IMG/VR virus record: IMGVR_UViG_3300047564_002154
Location: 1 to 59,112 of that record
Length of the DNA stretch: 59,112 bases
Strand: one strand, 5' to 3'
Source: a virus
Part shown: positions 35,334 to 43,007 of the stretch, one piece after another
Numbering within the stretch: position 1 is the first letter of the stretch
Layout: the number at the start of each line of letters is the position of its first letter
Notes under the pieces: generated by a model
Databases searched by the model: none
The model's input: only the letters and a program-made list of their open reading frames with translations
What the model was told of the DNA's origin: nothing
Made by a program: the position numbers and the translations under genes

Positions 35334-35498
35334 ATGTTGGGACAGGCACTTTTTAGTTTAGTTGTAATGTTAATTGGAATCGGTTCATTCCCAGAACTTT
35401 GGATATTTTGGGTGATTATCGCGGCGGGTATTTGGTTACCCGCAAGTATAGTCATTGGTGGAATTATATTGGGATTGGCTGCATTAATAATCTTATAA
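35334..35498 (+). CDS. 54-aa membrane protein
   Basis: Two long hydrophobic segments (about 3-19 and 22-54) with Gly-rich second half. GAAAGATTAATT before the ATG; likely inner-membrane peptide. Confidence 0.55.
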   Translation: MLGQALFSLVVMLIGIGSFPELWIFWVIIAAGIWLPASIVIGGIILGLAALIIL

Positions 35499-35530
35499 CG
35501 TATAAAACGACCCAGAAAGGTGTTTTAGAT

Positions 35531-35692
35531 ATGCGCAATATTGTTATTTCTCGTATAACAGATTATCTCACAAAATATGTATATCTTCAGCGCGAGTTTG
35601 ATATCACCCCTGATGAGTTGGATACATTATCCAACGAAGAATTGCTAGACTTATATACAGACATTTTAGTGGAGTGCGATTATGTCATATAG
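35531..35692 (+). CDS. 53-aa hypothetical protein
   Basis: Start ATG 35531 with AAAGGTG upstream. Helical and acidic: ITPDELDTLSNEELLDLYTDIL. Overlaps the next gene by 11 bases. Confidence 0.58.
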   Translation: MRNIVISRITDYLTKYVYLQREFDITPDELDTLSNEELLDLYTDILVECDYVI

Positions 35693-35798
35693 AAAACATT
35701 ATTGGAAGAAAACCAAGGAACAAGCATATTATACCTGGTATGTCTTTTGGCACGGGGTTGTGTTGAATAAAGGGCATCATTCTAAATGGAGACCGTAA
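35682..35798 (+). CDS. 38-aa basic microprotein
   Basis: MSYRKHYWKKTKEQAYYTWY; aromatic and basic. GGAGTG site within the previous gene. Joined to the next gene by TAATG. Confidence 0.5.
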   Translation: MSYRKHYWKKTKEQAYYTWYVFWHGVVLNKGHHSKWRP

Positions 35799-36037
35799 TG
35801 AACGAACGGATTAGAGAATTATCTAACATTGCTTACAAAAATCATCTGGCGAGGAATCCTAATTCTTCCTTTTCCGTCAGACAAGATTATATGGAGGAAT
35901 TTGCTGACCTGCTTATTCGACAGTGCGCATACTATGCAGATTTATTCGAAGCATTGGGCTGCGCGCCAGATTTATCGCCCAATGAGATCAAACCCAGCGA
36001 TTATATTAAGAACCAGTTCGGTCTAAACAATGTTTAG
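35798..36037 (+). CDS. FAELIVREC-family protein, member 10
   Basis: 79 aa: MNERIRELSNIAYKN, EEFADLLIRQCAYYADLFEALG, KPSDYIKNQFGLNNV. Shares the YYADxFExLG insertion and KPSDYIK end with member 1 at 24253, 11.5 kb away. Confidence 0.7.
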   Translation: MNERIRELSNIAYKNHLARNPNSSFSVRQDYMEEFADLLIRQCAYYADLFEALGCAPDLSPNEIKPSDYIKNQFGLNNV

Positions 36038-36071
36038 ATTCATCTTTGCGTAAAATAGATACGGAGATATT

Positions 36072-36278
36072 ATGAAAGATTTTCGCAAAGGATTCTATTC
36101 TTATACCCCATACACAGTTATATCTTTTAAAGTGAACGGGGTTAATTATATTATCGTGAAAAATACGAGCACGTATTTGCCAACGGAAGAAGCGTGTGTA
36201 GAAATAGAACAGCAACTTACTGTATCTGATCACAAAGAAGCGAAAGAGGTAATAACATGTCTGATGAAGAAGTTGTAA
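36072..36278 (+). CDS. small hypothetical protein
   Basis: 68 aa behind GGAGAT. SYTPYTVISFKVNGVNYIIV beta part followed by a helix with CxxIEQQL. Overlaps the next gene by 22 bases. Confidence 0.6.
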   Translation: MKDFRKGFYSYTPYTVISFKVNGVNYIIVKNTSTYLPTEEACVEIEQQLTVSDHKEAKEVITCLMKKL

Positions 36279-36412
36279 AATTTTATGATGAGTTGAAGGA
36301 GTACTACGGCGACGCTCTCACCGACTTCGAACATTATCCGATAACATTTTCACATCAAATAAAAATTTATCGGTATTACAAAGAAAAGGGATTGACTTTT
36401 AAAGAAACATAA
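36257..36412 (+). CDS. 51-aa conserved phage protein
   Basis: VVKFYDELKEYYGDALTDFE then HYPITFSHQIKIYRYYKEK; I recall this pattern in T4-like phages. AAGAGG site. The next promoter's -35 lies inside its 3' end. Confidence 0.62.
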   Translation: MSDEEVVKFYDELKEYYGDALTDFEHYPITFSHQIKIYRYYKEKGLTFKET

Positions 36413-36420
36413 GGTATACT
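36392..36420 (+). promoter_or_regulatory. sigma70-type promoter
   Basis: TTGACT (36392), 17-base spacer, TATACT (36415), overlapping the end of the 51-aa gene; drives the metallophosphoesterase gene. Confidence 0.8.
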
Positions 36421-36442
36421 ATACGTATACACTAGGAATATT

Positions 36443-37360
36443 ATGAAAATCGCACTTGCATCTGATCTACATTTAGAATACGGAACGCTATCTGTTAAAA
36501 ACCCAGGAGACGTTGAGGTACTTATTCTCAGTGGGGATATTCTTGTTGAACGCGATCTTAATGAATTGCAATCGACAGAAGTCGACCCTGAATCTATTTC
36601 AGAAGAATATCACGCATTCTTTAAAGAATGCTCTAAAGAATTCCCACATGTAGTTTATGTTGCAGGTAATCATGAGCATTACCATGGCGATTTTAAGCAC
36701 ACCATTTCCGGCTTGAAAACCAAGTTGGCATATCTCACTAATGTACACATTCTTGATAAAGAAGTGTTCAAACTTGGAGATTACACGTTCGTGGGGTCTA
36801 CTCTGTGGACTGATATGAATAGAGAAGATCCGCTGACGTTGCATCACATGAAAAAAAGAATGAATGATTTTAAAATTATCAAGAATTCTAATCGTGAGTT
36901 GTTTCGCTGGGTGCCTGTCTATGAGTATGATGAAGAAGGTAACGTGAAACTTGATGATCTAGGACGTTACGTGCAAATTGGCACAAAACGGAAATCAGAG
37001 CCGGCATTTTTTTCTCCTGAAGACGTTGTTGAGGAGAATAAAAGATGTATTGATTACATAAAACAAGTTGTCTCTCAAGCTACAGAAGGAGAGAAGATTG
37101 TCGTAGTCGGTCATCACACACCCTCTCATCAATCTTGTTCGCCATACTATAAAGATGATTATATTTTGAATGGAGCTTACCATAATAGTTATGAAGAATA
37201 CATTATGGATCATCCCCAAATTGTGTTGTGGACACATGGACACACGCATGAAAGATATGATTATCTAATTGGGGATACAAGAATCGCGTGCAATCCGCGT
37301 GGATATATTGGGTACGAGAATATTGCTGATAATTTTGACTTGATGGTGATGGAAATATGA
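36443..37360 (+). CDS. calcineurin-like metallophosphoesterase
   Basis: 305 aa with the full motif set: ALASDLHLEYG, LILSGDIL, VVYVAGNHEHYHGD, VVVGHHTP and WTHGHTHERYDY, binding two metal ions. Enzymes of this group act as phosphodiesterases or phosphatases; substrate here unknown. Different subfamily from the broken gene at 7778. Own promoter at 36392. Confidence 0.85.
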   Translation: MKIALASDLHLEYGTLSVKNPGDVEVLILSGDILVERDLNELQSTEVDPESISEEYHAFFKECSKEFPHVVYVAGNHEHYHGDFKHTISGLKTKLAYLTNVHILDKEVFKLGDYTFVGSTLWTDMNREDPLTLHHMKKRMNDFKIIKNSNRELFRWVPVYEYDEEGNVKLDDLGRYVQIGTKRKSEPAFFSPEDVVEENKRCIDYIKQVVSQATEGEKIVVVGHHTPSHQSCSPYYKDDYILNGAYHNSYEEYIMDHPQIVLWTHGHTHERYDYLIGDTRIACNPRGYIGYENIADNFDLMVMEI

Positions 37361-37689
37361 ACACATATACACCTGATAAATGGCTAATTATTAAAATAAC
37401 ACAAGACGAGGCAATCCACTATCGTGTTTTTGGATGCTGGTTTGGTGGGTTCGCTGGTAGAGACAGTTGGAAAATGAATTCTGGCGTCACTAAGGTGAGT
37501 TTTGACGACAACTTTTATAAATTTGAAGGTTCTAGCGGATCTGTCTATATGTGTCACAAAGATACTTACGGAGCGAATATGTATGGTCGCGGTGTGATTA
37601 ATGATATGATTCACGCTGCATCAAAACAGGGTGTGATTATTGAAATTCTGGAAGAAGACACTAATTTTTTGAGTCTACATTATGAATGA
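37357..37689 (+). CDS. conserved phage protein
   Basis: 110 aa: YTPDKWLIIKITQDEAIHYR, GCWFGGFAGRDSWKMNSGV and FEGSSGSVYMCH. This pattern is known to me from T4-like phages, unannotated. Beta-rich. ATGA coupled to the gene before. Confidence 0.66.
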   Translation: MNTYTPDKWLIIKITQDEAIHYRVFGCWFGGFAGRDSWKMNSGVTKVSFDDNFYKFEGSSGSVYMCHKDTYGANMYGRGVINDMIHAASKQGVIIEILEEDTNFLSLHYE

Positions 37690-37870
37690 CTGGACTGTTT
37701 GGTTGGAAGAGGATGCAGAAACGGGGGATCTGGTGATGCCGATTCCCCCGGAACTATTGGCACAGCTTGGATGGAACGTTGGAGAAACGCTAATTTGGCA
37801 ACCCATGAAAGATGGTACATTTATATTGAGGAAAAAACAAAATGGAACACCTGAAAATTCCACTGAGTGA
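37682..37870 (+). CDS. AbrB/MazE-like small protein
   Basis: 62 aa: GDLVMPIPPELLAQLGWNVGETLIW, the swapped-hairpin layout of SpoVT/AbrB-type DNA-binding domains, with a short tail. Could be a transcription regulator or antitoxin relative; no toxin gene is adjacent. Confidence 0.62.
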   Translation: MNDWTVWLEEDAETGDLVMPIPPELLAQLGWNVGETLIWQPMKDGTFILRKKQNGTPENSTE

Positions 37871-37985
37871 TGCTGAAGAAGCCGTGTTACAGCTTCTGAC
37901 GCTGGTTAAGCGTCTAGAGGCTGAAAATGCGACGTTGAGAGAAGAAGTTAGATTACTACGATGGGCAAGCGAGGAGCATGACTAA
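37842..37985 (+). CDS. 47-aa coiled-coil protein
   Basis: LSDAEEAVLQLLTLVKRLEAENATLREEVRLL in two parts forms one leucine-zipper-like helix. Overlaps the previous gene by 29 bases and the next by one (TAATG). Confidence 0.58.
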   Translation: MEHLKIPLSDAEEAVLQLLTLVKRLEAENATLREEVRLLRWASEEHD

Positions 37986-38359
37986 TGACTAAAGTATTTA
38001 CTGATGTTAGCGTTTTTCTACGAGCAGTAGGACAAGAAATCCCACCATTTAACGCAACTGAATCTGCACAGTCTAAACTTTACGCGAAATTAATTGCGGA
38101 GGAATACGCAGAATTCATGCAGGCAGTCATTGACAATGATGATGCTGAGAAAGCTGATGCGTGTTTTGATATGATTTGGGTTATTGTCGGATATATGAAA
38201 TCTCGAGGTTGGGATTGTGAAGAGATTTGGGAAGAAGGTGCAAAATCCAATCTCTCCAAGATTGACGCAACCAGTGGTAAAGTTATTCGTCGGGAAGACG
38301 GTAAAATTCTCAAACCAGAGGGATGGACTCCACCTAATTTTGCAAAACTGGTTAAATAA
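37985..38359 (+). CDS. MazG-like nucleoside triphosphate pyrophosphohydrolase
   Basis: 124 aa. All-alpha NTP-PPase pattern: LIAEEYAEFMQAV (EExxE-type), KADACFDMIWVIVGYM (second metal motif), RGWDCEEIWEEGAKSNLSKI. Hydrolyses NTPs or dNTPs to monophosphates; phage versions may clean nucleotide pools or lower (p)ppGpp-type signals. Sits next to a nucleotidase gene. Confidence 0.8.
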   Translation: MTKVFTDVSVFLRAVGQEIPPFNATESAQSKLYAKLIAEEYAEFMQAVIDNDDAEKADACFDMIWVIVGYMKSRGWDCEEIWEEGAKSNLSKIDATSGKVIRREDGKILKPEGWTPPNFAKLVK

Positions 38360-38362
38360 ATG

Positions 38363-38391
38363 TTGCCTTTTATTAATTAATGGTGTATAAT
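38363..38391 (+). promoter_or_regulatory. sigma70-type promoter abutting a start codon
   Basis: TTGCCT (38363), 17-base spacer, TATAAT (38386). The ATG of the nucleotidase is 7 bases after the -10, so the RNA may begin at the start codon. Confidence 0.83.
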
Positions 38392-38397
38392 AAGGTT

Positions 38398-38904
38398 ATG
38401 AAACCAATCACATTGTATCTCGACATGGACGGCGTTCTTGCGAACTTCGATAAGAAGTATCACGCGCTAGAGTCTGACTTACCAGATCGTGAAAAATTTC
38501 GTGATGCTGTGTTGATTCACAAAATATTTGAAGATCTGGAATTTATGCCAGATGCTCCAGAATTGCTAAATCATGTTTCCAAGCTCGCCGGTATAAATAT
38601 CGAAATTCTCACTTCGGTAGGAACATTTGATCCGCTGCGAGGTCAACAAGCGATGATTCAGAAATCGCATTGGTTAAAACAGAAAAACATTTCATACAAA
38701 ACCAATTTCGTTCGATCAAAACTTGAGAAAGCACAATATGCTCATGATCATGCTATTTTGATCGACGATTCCATCGGTTGTATTTCTCCATTTAATGAAG
38801 CAGGTGGGCATGGTATTCTACACGTCAACGCGAGTGACACGATTAAAGTTTTAGACAGCACACTTTTGCAAATCCGAGCATTAGACGCGATGAGAATGCT
38901 ATGA
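38398..38904 (+). CDS. 5'(3')-deoxyribonucleotidase-like HAD phosphatase
   Basis: 168 aa: LYLDMDGVLANFD (HAD motif I), ILTSVG (motif II), Lys in SKLEKAQYA and ILIDDSIGCI (motif IV), as in the NT5C family (dephosphorylates dNMPs). ATG 38398; only AAGG before it, or leaderless. Fits with the MazG-like gene and dCMP deaminase in nucleotide turnover. Confidence 0.78.
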   Translation: MKPITLYLDMDGVLANFDKKYHALESDLPDREKFRDAVLIHKIFEDLEFMPDAPELLNHVSKLAGINIEILTSVGTFDPLRGQQAMIQKSHWLKQKNISYKTNFVRSKLEKAQYAHDHAILIDDSIGCISPFNEAGGHGILHVNASDTIKVLDSTLLQIRALDAMRML

Positions 38905-39185
38905 TAGATATTTTTAAACCTACTTTAAAATGGATTCGCGACGATTGGAATAGCAATAGGTTACGTTTTATTGTTGAGTTGTTTGCTTGGGCTATTAGTA
39001 TTGGGTGTTCTATTACTATGGCAATCACCGTCCCACATCCCCCTTTGCTTACACTGTATCCTATTTGGATTTTCGGCTGTGCTTTATACGCTTGGGCTGC
39101 TTACACTCGCAAATCATTTGGTATGCTTGCTAACTACATGCTTTTGGTAACAATTGATATTATTGGTTTAATTAGGATGTTATGA
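38901..39185 (+). CDS. conserved membrane protein, three TM helices
   Basis: 94 aa: basic amphipathic start, TM segments at about 23-42, 50-67 and 72-92. ATGA overlaps on both sides. I recall similar proteins in aquatic T4-like phages; function unknown. Confidence 0.62.
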   Translation: MIDIFKPTLKWIRDDWNSNRLRFIVELFAWAISIGCSITMAITVPHPPLLTLYPIWIFGCALYAWAAYTRKSFGMLANYMLLVTIDIIGLIRML

Positions 39186-39730
39186 ACATTTTTTATATTC
39201 ATCATGATGCTGCGATTTGCGCCCAACAACACGTCGACAAACATGTTGTGAAAATGATTTTGGAATATGCGCAACTTCTTTCTACGGCACATCGCGTTCT
39301 CGATGGTGTTGAGACTGATGGTTTTTCCAAATCTGGGCGAAAAGCAAAACGATGGGTTCTTCCTGATGAACGAGAAGATATTCTCTACAAAGCATCACAC
39401 ATCAATCACCCTTCTGCTAAGTGGTGCCGCCATTCTCTCGCCAACTATGAATTCCTGTTTAAATTGTGGATTGAGTTGATGCGAGAGTATCATTATCGAT
39501 ATGGTAAAGTGCATTCAGCAATGCGTCTTGCCAGATATCTAAAAGTTCCTCCGACTAAAATTTGCGTTCTTGAAAAATTCTCTGCTCCATGGCGCGCCAT
39601 GCCAGATGAATTCAAAGTAGATCGTTCAGAATCTGAATATACGGTTAAGTCGTATCGTAATTACTATAACGGCGCTAAAACAAGTATGTTTAAATGGAAA
39701 AATCGTCCGACTCCCGACTGGATCGTATAA
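39182..39730 (+). CDS. conserved T4-like phage protein
   Basis: 182 aa: AAICAQQHVDKHVVKMILEYAQLLSTAHRVLDG at the N-terminus, HPSAKWCRHSLANYEFL in the middle, YRNYYNGAKTSMFKWKNRP at the end. A well conserved family in cyanophages and relatives, sometimes labelled pyrimidine dimer glycosylase-like. I cannot confirm an enzyme; His, Lys and Cys in the first motifs could be functional. Confidence 0.65.
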   Translation: MNIFYIHHDAAICAQQHVDKHVVKMILEYAQLLSTAHRVLDGVETDGFSKSGRKAKRWVLPDEREDILYKASHINHPSAKWCRHSLANYEFLFKLWIELMREYHYRYGKVHSAMRLARYLKVPPTKICVLEKFSAPWRAMPDEFKVDRSESEYTVKSYRNYYNGAKTSMFKWKNRPTPDWIV

Positions 39731-39733
39731 ATA
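39726..39733 (+). promoter_or_regulatory. T4-late-like promoter box TATAAATA
   Basis: Exact octamer overlapping the stop of the 182-aa gene, 18 bases before the next start with AAGGAGA in between. Confidence 0.5.
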
Positions 39734-39751
39734 CAGATGTAAGGAGATAAT

Positions 39752-39994
39752 ATGCCGACATATGAATTTCGTAACAAACAGACTGGTGAAGTAACAGAAC
39801 ATGTTATGCGCATCGCTGACTTAGATGCATTTAAACAAGCCAACCCTCACCTAGAACGCGCTATCACGCAAGCCCCAGCATTCGCTGGAGATCACATAAC
39901 CATTAAAAAAGATACAGGGTTTAAGGAGGTGCTACAAAAAATTCATGAAAGAACTCCAGGAAGTCAATTAGATAAAACATCATCGCAATTATAA
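39752..39994 (+). CDS. FmdB-like small phage protein
   Basis: 80 aa: MPTYEFRNKQTGEVTEHVMR as in FmdB-type zinc ribbons but without the Cys pairs, then GFKEVLQKIHERTPGSQLDK. The version without zinc ligands is usual in T4-like phages. Function unknown. Confidence 0.68.
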   Translation: MPTYEFRNKQTGEVTEHVMRIADLDAFKQANPHLERAITQAPAFAGDHITIKKDTGFKEVLQKIHERTPGSQLDKTSSQL

Positions 39995-40004
39995 GGAAAC
40001 TTTA

Positions 40005-40772
40005 ATGGCGCGTCTACCAAAACCAGTAAAGATACTAGATAATGAGCAGAGTGAGCCAAAAAATTTGGCAAAACCAAATAATCATCTGAAACTTCGTATA
40101 GATGATTTAAAAACATTTGACCCACTAACTGCGAATCAAAAATTATTTTTTGACGCGTATAAAAGAGGAGATTATTTCTTAGCGCTGCACGGCGTGGCTG
40201 GTACAGGCAAAACTTTCATCGCTTTGTATAAAGCATTAGAAGAAGTGTTGGACAAAAGCAACCCATTCAATAAAATCATTATCGTTCGTTCAGCAGTTCC
40301 ATCTCGCGAAGTAGGGCATTTACCCGGAGACTTAAATGAAAAAACAGAAATCTACAGACAACCATATCAGCAAATCTGTACCATTCTGTTTGGACGCCCT
40401 GACGCATATCAAAGGTTGGAAGAACAACACCACATTGAATTTATATCTACATCGTTCATTCGCGGGATGTCCTTCGATGATGCTATCATCATCGTTGACG
40501 AAATGCAAAATCTTACCTACGAAGAAATAGATACAGTGATGACGCGAGTCGGATATCGTTCTAAGATTATTTGGTGCGGCGATTATCGTCAAACCGATTT
40601 AAATAAGAAAAAGAACGACATGACTGGTATCTTAAAATTCTTTGATATCGCACAGCACATGTCTGCATTCACTCGTATCGAATTCACCCCGGACGATATT
40701 GTTAGGTCTAGTCTCGTGAAAGATTATATTTTGGCTAAGTTGCGATATGAAGACCATATTGAAGGAAAATAG
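40005..40772 (+). CDS. phoH: PhoH-like ATPase
   Basis: 255 aa. Walker A GVAGTGKT (63-70), RSAVPSREVGHLPG, FIRGMSFDDAIIIVDEMQN (Walker B), and KIIWCGDYRQTD (sensor). PhoH proteins are ATP-binding, helicase-like proteins, probably acting on RNA; they are common in marine and aquatic phages. AAGGAAAC site. Confidence 0.9.
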   Translation: MARLPKPVKILDNEQSEPKNLAKPNNHLKLRIDDLKTFDPLTANQKLFFDAYKRGDYFLALHGVAGTGKTFIALYKALEEVLDKSNPFNKIIIVRSAVPSREVGHLPGDLNEKTEIYRQPYQQICTILFGRPDAYQRLEEQHHIEFISTSFIRGMSFDDAIIIVDEMQNLTYEEIDTVMTRVGYRSKIIWCGDYRQTDLNKKKNDMTGILKFFDIAQHMSAFTRIEFTPDDIVRSSLVKDYILAKLRYEDHIEGK

Positions 40773-40780
40773 GAACACCA

Positions 40781-41407
40781 ATGTCACACATCACGGCAGA
40801 ACAATTTAAAACATTATTCCCAAAAGCAAAAGATCCTGCAAATTGGGCAGATGCTATAAACGAAACTTGCGCCAAGTATAATATTAACACACCGAAACGT
40901 CTAGCAGCATTTTTGGCGCAATGTGGTCATGAGTCTGGTGGTTGGACAGTGTTTCAAGAAAACTTGAACTATTCTGCGCAAGGGTTGTGTACTACATTTA
41001 AGAAGTATTTTCCCACTCTTGAATCAGCACAACCTTATGCGCGCAACCCCCAGAAAATCGCAAATCGTGTTTATGCTAATCGCATGGGTAATGGTCTAGA
41101 ATCATCTAATGATGGGTGGACGTATCGCGGTCGTGGACCAATCCAGTTGACAGGTCGTTCAAACTACACACAGTTCGCTAAGGATATGTGTGATGACTGG
41201 GAGAACGTGGTTGCCAATCCTGATCAGGTCGCGACCGATCGCAAGTTTGCCCTTATGTCTGCTATTTGGTTCTGGAACAAAAATGGTTTAAATGCATTTG
41301 CCGACAGCGGCGACTTTGTTACATTAACTAAACGAATTAATGGTGGAATTAACGGTCTTGCCGACCGTCAACATCATTATGAAGATGCCCTTAAATTGCT
41401 GACGTAA
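40781..41407 (+). CDS. endolysin, glycoside hydrolase family 19
   Basis: 208 aa single-domain GH19 enzyme: FLAQCGHESGGW (catalytic Glu51), YRGRGPIQLTGRSNYT, MSAIWFWNKNGLN and ITKRINGG-type motifs. It cuts peptidoglycan or chitin-like glycans. No signal peptide, so it needs the holin (candidate at 50662). Related domain inside the spike protein at 55866. Confidence 0.88.
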   Translation: MSHITAEQFKTLFPKAKDPANWADAINETCAKYNINTPKRLAAFLAQCGHESGGWTVFQENLNYSAQGLCTTFKKYFPTLESAQPYARNPQKIANRVYANRMGNGLESSNDGWTYRGRGPIQLTGRSNYTQFAKDMCDDWENVVANPDQVATDRKFALMSAIWFWNKNGLNAFADSGDFVTLTKRINGGINGLADRQHHYEDALKLLT

Positions 41408-42060
41408 TGAAAACTTTTATACATCATGATTTGCCGAAACTTGAGCGCGACACAAAACCCGATGGGACTAGAGTTTACAAAACCCCATCGGGTAATTCTT
41501 ATCCATCTATAACTTCTGTCACTGGGCTTTATAATAAACAGTCCATGATGGAATGGCGAAAACGAGTTGGAGAAGAAGAAGCGAACAAGATATCTGCTCG
41601 CGCATCAAAACGAGGTACGGCTATTCATAGCCTTTGCGAAGACTACCTTAAGAATAAGGAAGTTTCCCCAGAATTAATTGATGTGGAGATGTGGAATTCT
41701 ATAAGACCAGTTCTAAAAAGTATAAATAACATACACGCTTTAGAATCTCCGCTGTATTCTGATCATTTGGAAGTAGCAGGAACTGTTGACTGTGTTGCAG
41801 AGTACGAAGGACGGTTGTCTATAATAGACTTTAAGACTTCGTCCCGAGTTAAAACTCGAGAACAAATTCATAATTATTTTATGCAATGTTCGGCATATGC
41901 TGTAGCGTTTGAAGAGCGGACGAAAATCCCCGTATCTCGACTGGTTATTATAATGGCAGTCGAAGACTCAGACCCTCTTTTATTTGTTGAGAAGCGAGAT
42001 ACCTGGATATCAGGCTTCCTACAACTAAGAGAGGAGTATCGTAAATGGAAAAATATCTAG
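41407..42060 (+). CDS. PD-(D/E)XK exonuclease
   Basis: 217 aa: YPSITSVTGLYNK, KRGTAIHSLCEDYL, then GTVDCVAEYEGRLSIIDFKTS giving the D...DxK active site, and YFMQCSAYAVAFEE. RecB-like family common in T4-like phages, probably acting in recombination or degradation of host DNA. Joined to the lysin gene by TAATG overlap. Confidence 0.8.
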   Translation: MKTFIHHDLPKLERDTKPDGTRVYKTPSGNSYPSITSVTGLYNKQSMMEWRKRVGEEEANKISARASKRGTAIHSLCEDYLKNKEVSPELIDVEMWNSIRPVLKSINNIHALESPLYSDHLEVAGTVDCVAEYEGRLSIIDFKTSSRVKTREQIHNYFMQCSAYAVAFEERTKIPVSRLVIIMAVEDSDPLLFVEKRDTWISGFLQLREEYRKWKNI

Positions 42061-42395
42061 CAGCACTTTTCCTCGCCGTTTCTTGCACCGCTATTGCCGA
42101 TAGCCCAACACAATTAATCCCCGACAATTGTGGTACTGAAAAAGAATTATTGATTGCGTTAGATCAATATGATGAATTGCCGTTTGTGTGGGGGACTAGA
42201 ACGAGAAAAACAACTGATGGTATCATACAAACTTCTATCATTATGTTTGTCAATGCAGAAAAAAACACATGGACCTTGGTAGAACATTACCCTAATGGTT
42301 TGTATTGCTTTCTCGCAGGTGGTGTAAATTTTGAACCAGTCCCTGCAGATACTGTAGATAATATGGTGAAGCAAAGACAAAGAAAAAAGATTTGA
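42045..42395 (+). CDS. exported hypothetical protein
   Basis: 116 aa with a clear signal peptide: MEKYLAALFLAVSCTAIADS, cleavage likely after CTAIA. Mature part has two Cys and IIMFVNAEKNTWTLVEHYPNG. Resembles exported proteins of aquatic phages with no known function. Starts inside the nuclease gene. Confidence 0.65.
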   Translation: MEKYLAALFLAVSCTAIADSPTQLIPDNCGTEKELLIALDQYDELPFVWGTRTRKTTDGIIQTSIIMFVNAEKNTWTLVEHYPNGLYCFLAGGVNFEPVPADTVDNMVKQRQRKKI

Positions 42396-42420
42396 TTTGC
42401 AATATTCTATGATGTATAAT
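42392..42420 (+). promoter_or_regulatory. sigma70-type promoter
   Basis: TTGATT (42392), 17-base spacer, TATAAT (42415), ahead of the gene at 42437. Confidence 0.75.
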
Positions 42421-42436
42421 TAATCCATGAAAACGA

Positions 42437-42943
42437 ATGATGAAAGCTGCAGTTCTTTGCAATGGTCCTAGCAGAGTTCTTTTTAACTCACCTGCTGAAT
42501 ATAGTTATCTGATTGGATGTAACATTCCTTGGAGACATGTAGACTCAACTGTGGTACTTGATATTGGTGTTGTTGGTAGCTGGCTAAAGAATAAAATCCC
42601 ACCAATACCAACATGGTTTAGCGAACATGCATGGCGAGAAACAAAATTCAAAGATAGAAATTATTTTATGAGTTCGTTTCTTGGTCTCGTCAAACCATTA
42701 CCAGAATATGATTCTTCAGGGCATGTTGCGTGCAGTAAAATGATAGAACTAGGATATGATGAGATTCATATATACGGATGTGATTCTTGGTTCACTAATG
42801 TTACGGATAGTTATACCCACCAATACAACGACACGCGACCGAATGACACTTCCAAACACGTCATTGGATGGAGAAATAGATGGAAATCTATTATCAACGA
42901 CCACCCAGAAATAAAGATAACATTTATCGGGGAACGTAAATGA
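42437..42943 (+). CDS. conserved phage protein, glycosyltransferase-like N-terminus
   Basis: 168 aa: MMKAAVLCNGPSRVLF, LIGCNIPWRHVDSTVVLDIGV, IHIYGCDSWF and GWRNRWKSII. Resembles a family in aquatic phages and some DUF115-type sugar-metabolism proteins. No ribosome binding site is seen; another ATG at 42427 opens only a 14-codon frame. Role uncertain. Confidence 0.6.
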   Translation: MMKAAVLCNGPSRVLFNSPAEYSYLIGCNIPWRHVDSTVVLDIGVVGSWLKNKIPPIPTWFSEHAWRETKFKDRNYFMSSFLGLVKPLPEYDSSGHVACSKMIELGYDEIHIYGCDSWFTNVTDSYTHQYNDTRPNDTSKHVIGWRNRWKSIINDHPEIKITFIGERK

Positions 42944-42969
42944 AGACCTGCTTCTTATAGCAGGTCTTC
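42942..42969 (+). terminator. strong hairpin without T-run
   Basis: GAAGACCTGC-TTCTTATA-GCAGGTCTTC, a perfect 10-bp stem starting at the stop codon of the gene before. No T-run follows, so it may be an mRNA 3' end stabiliser or weak terminator. Confidence 0.5.
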
Positions 42970-43007
42970 TGTGGCATTCTCTACCTACTTAAACCGAGGA
43001 GATAGTT

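Noticed and set aside
42427-42471. Short frame from ATG 42427 just after the promoter
   Set aside because: 14 codons, out of frame with the conserved protein at 42437; at most a leader peptide.
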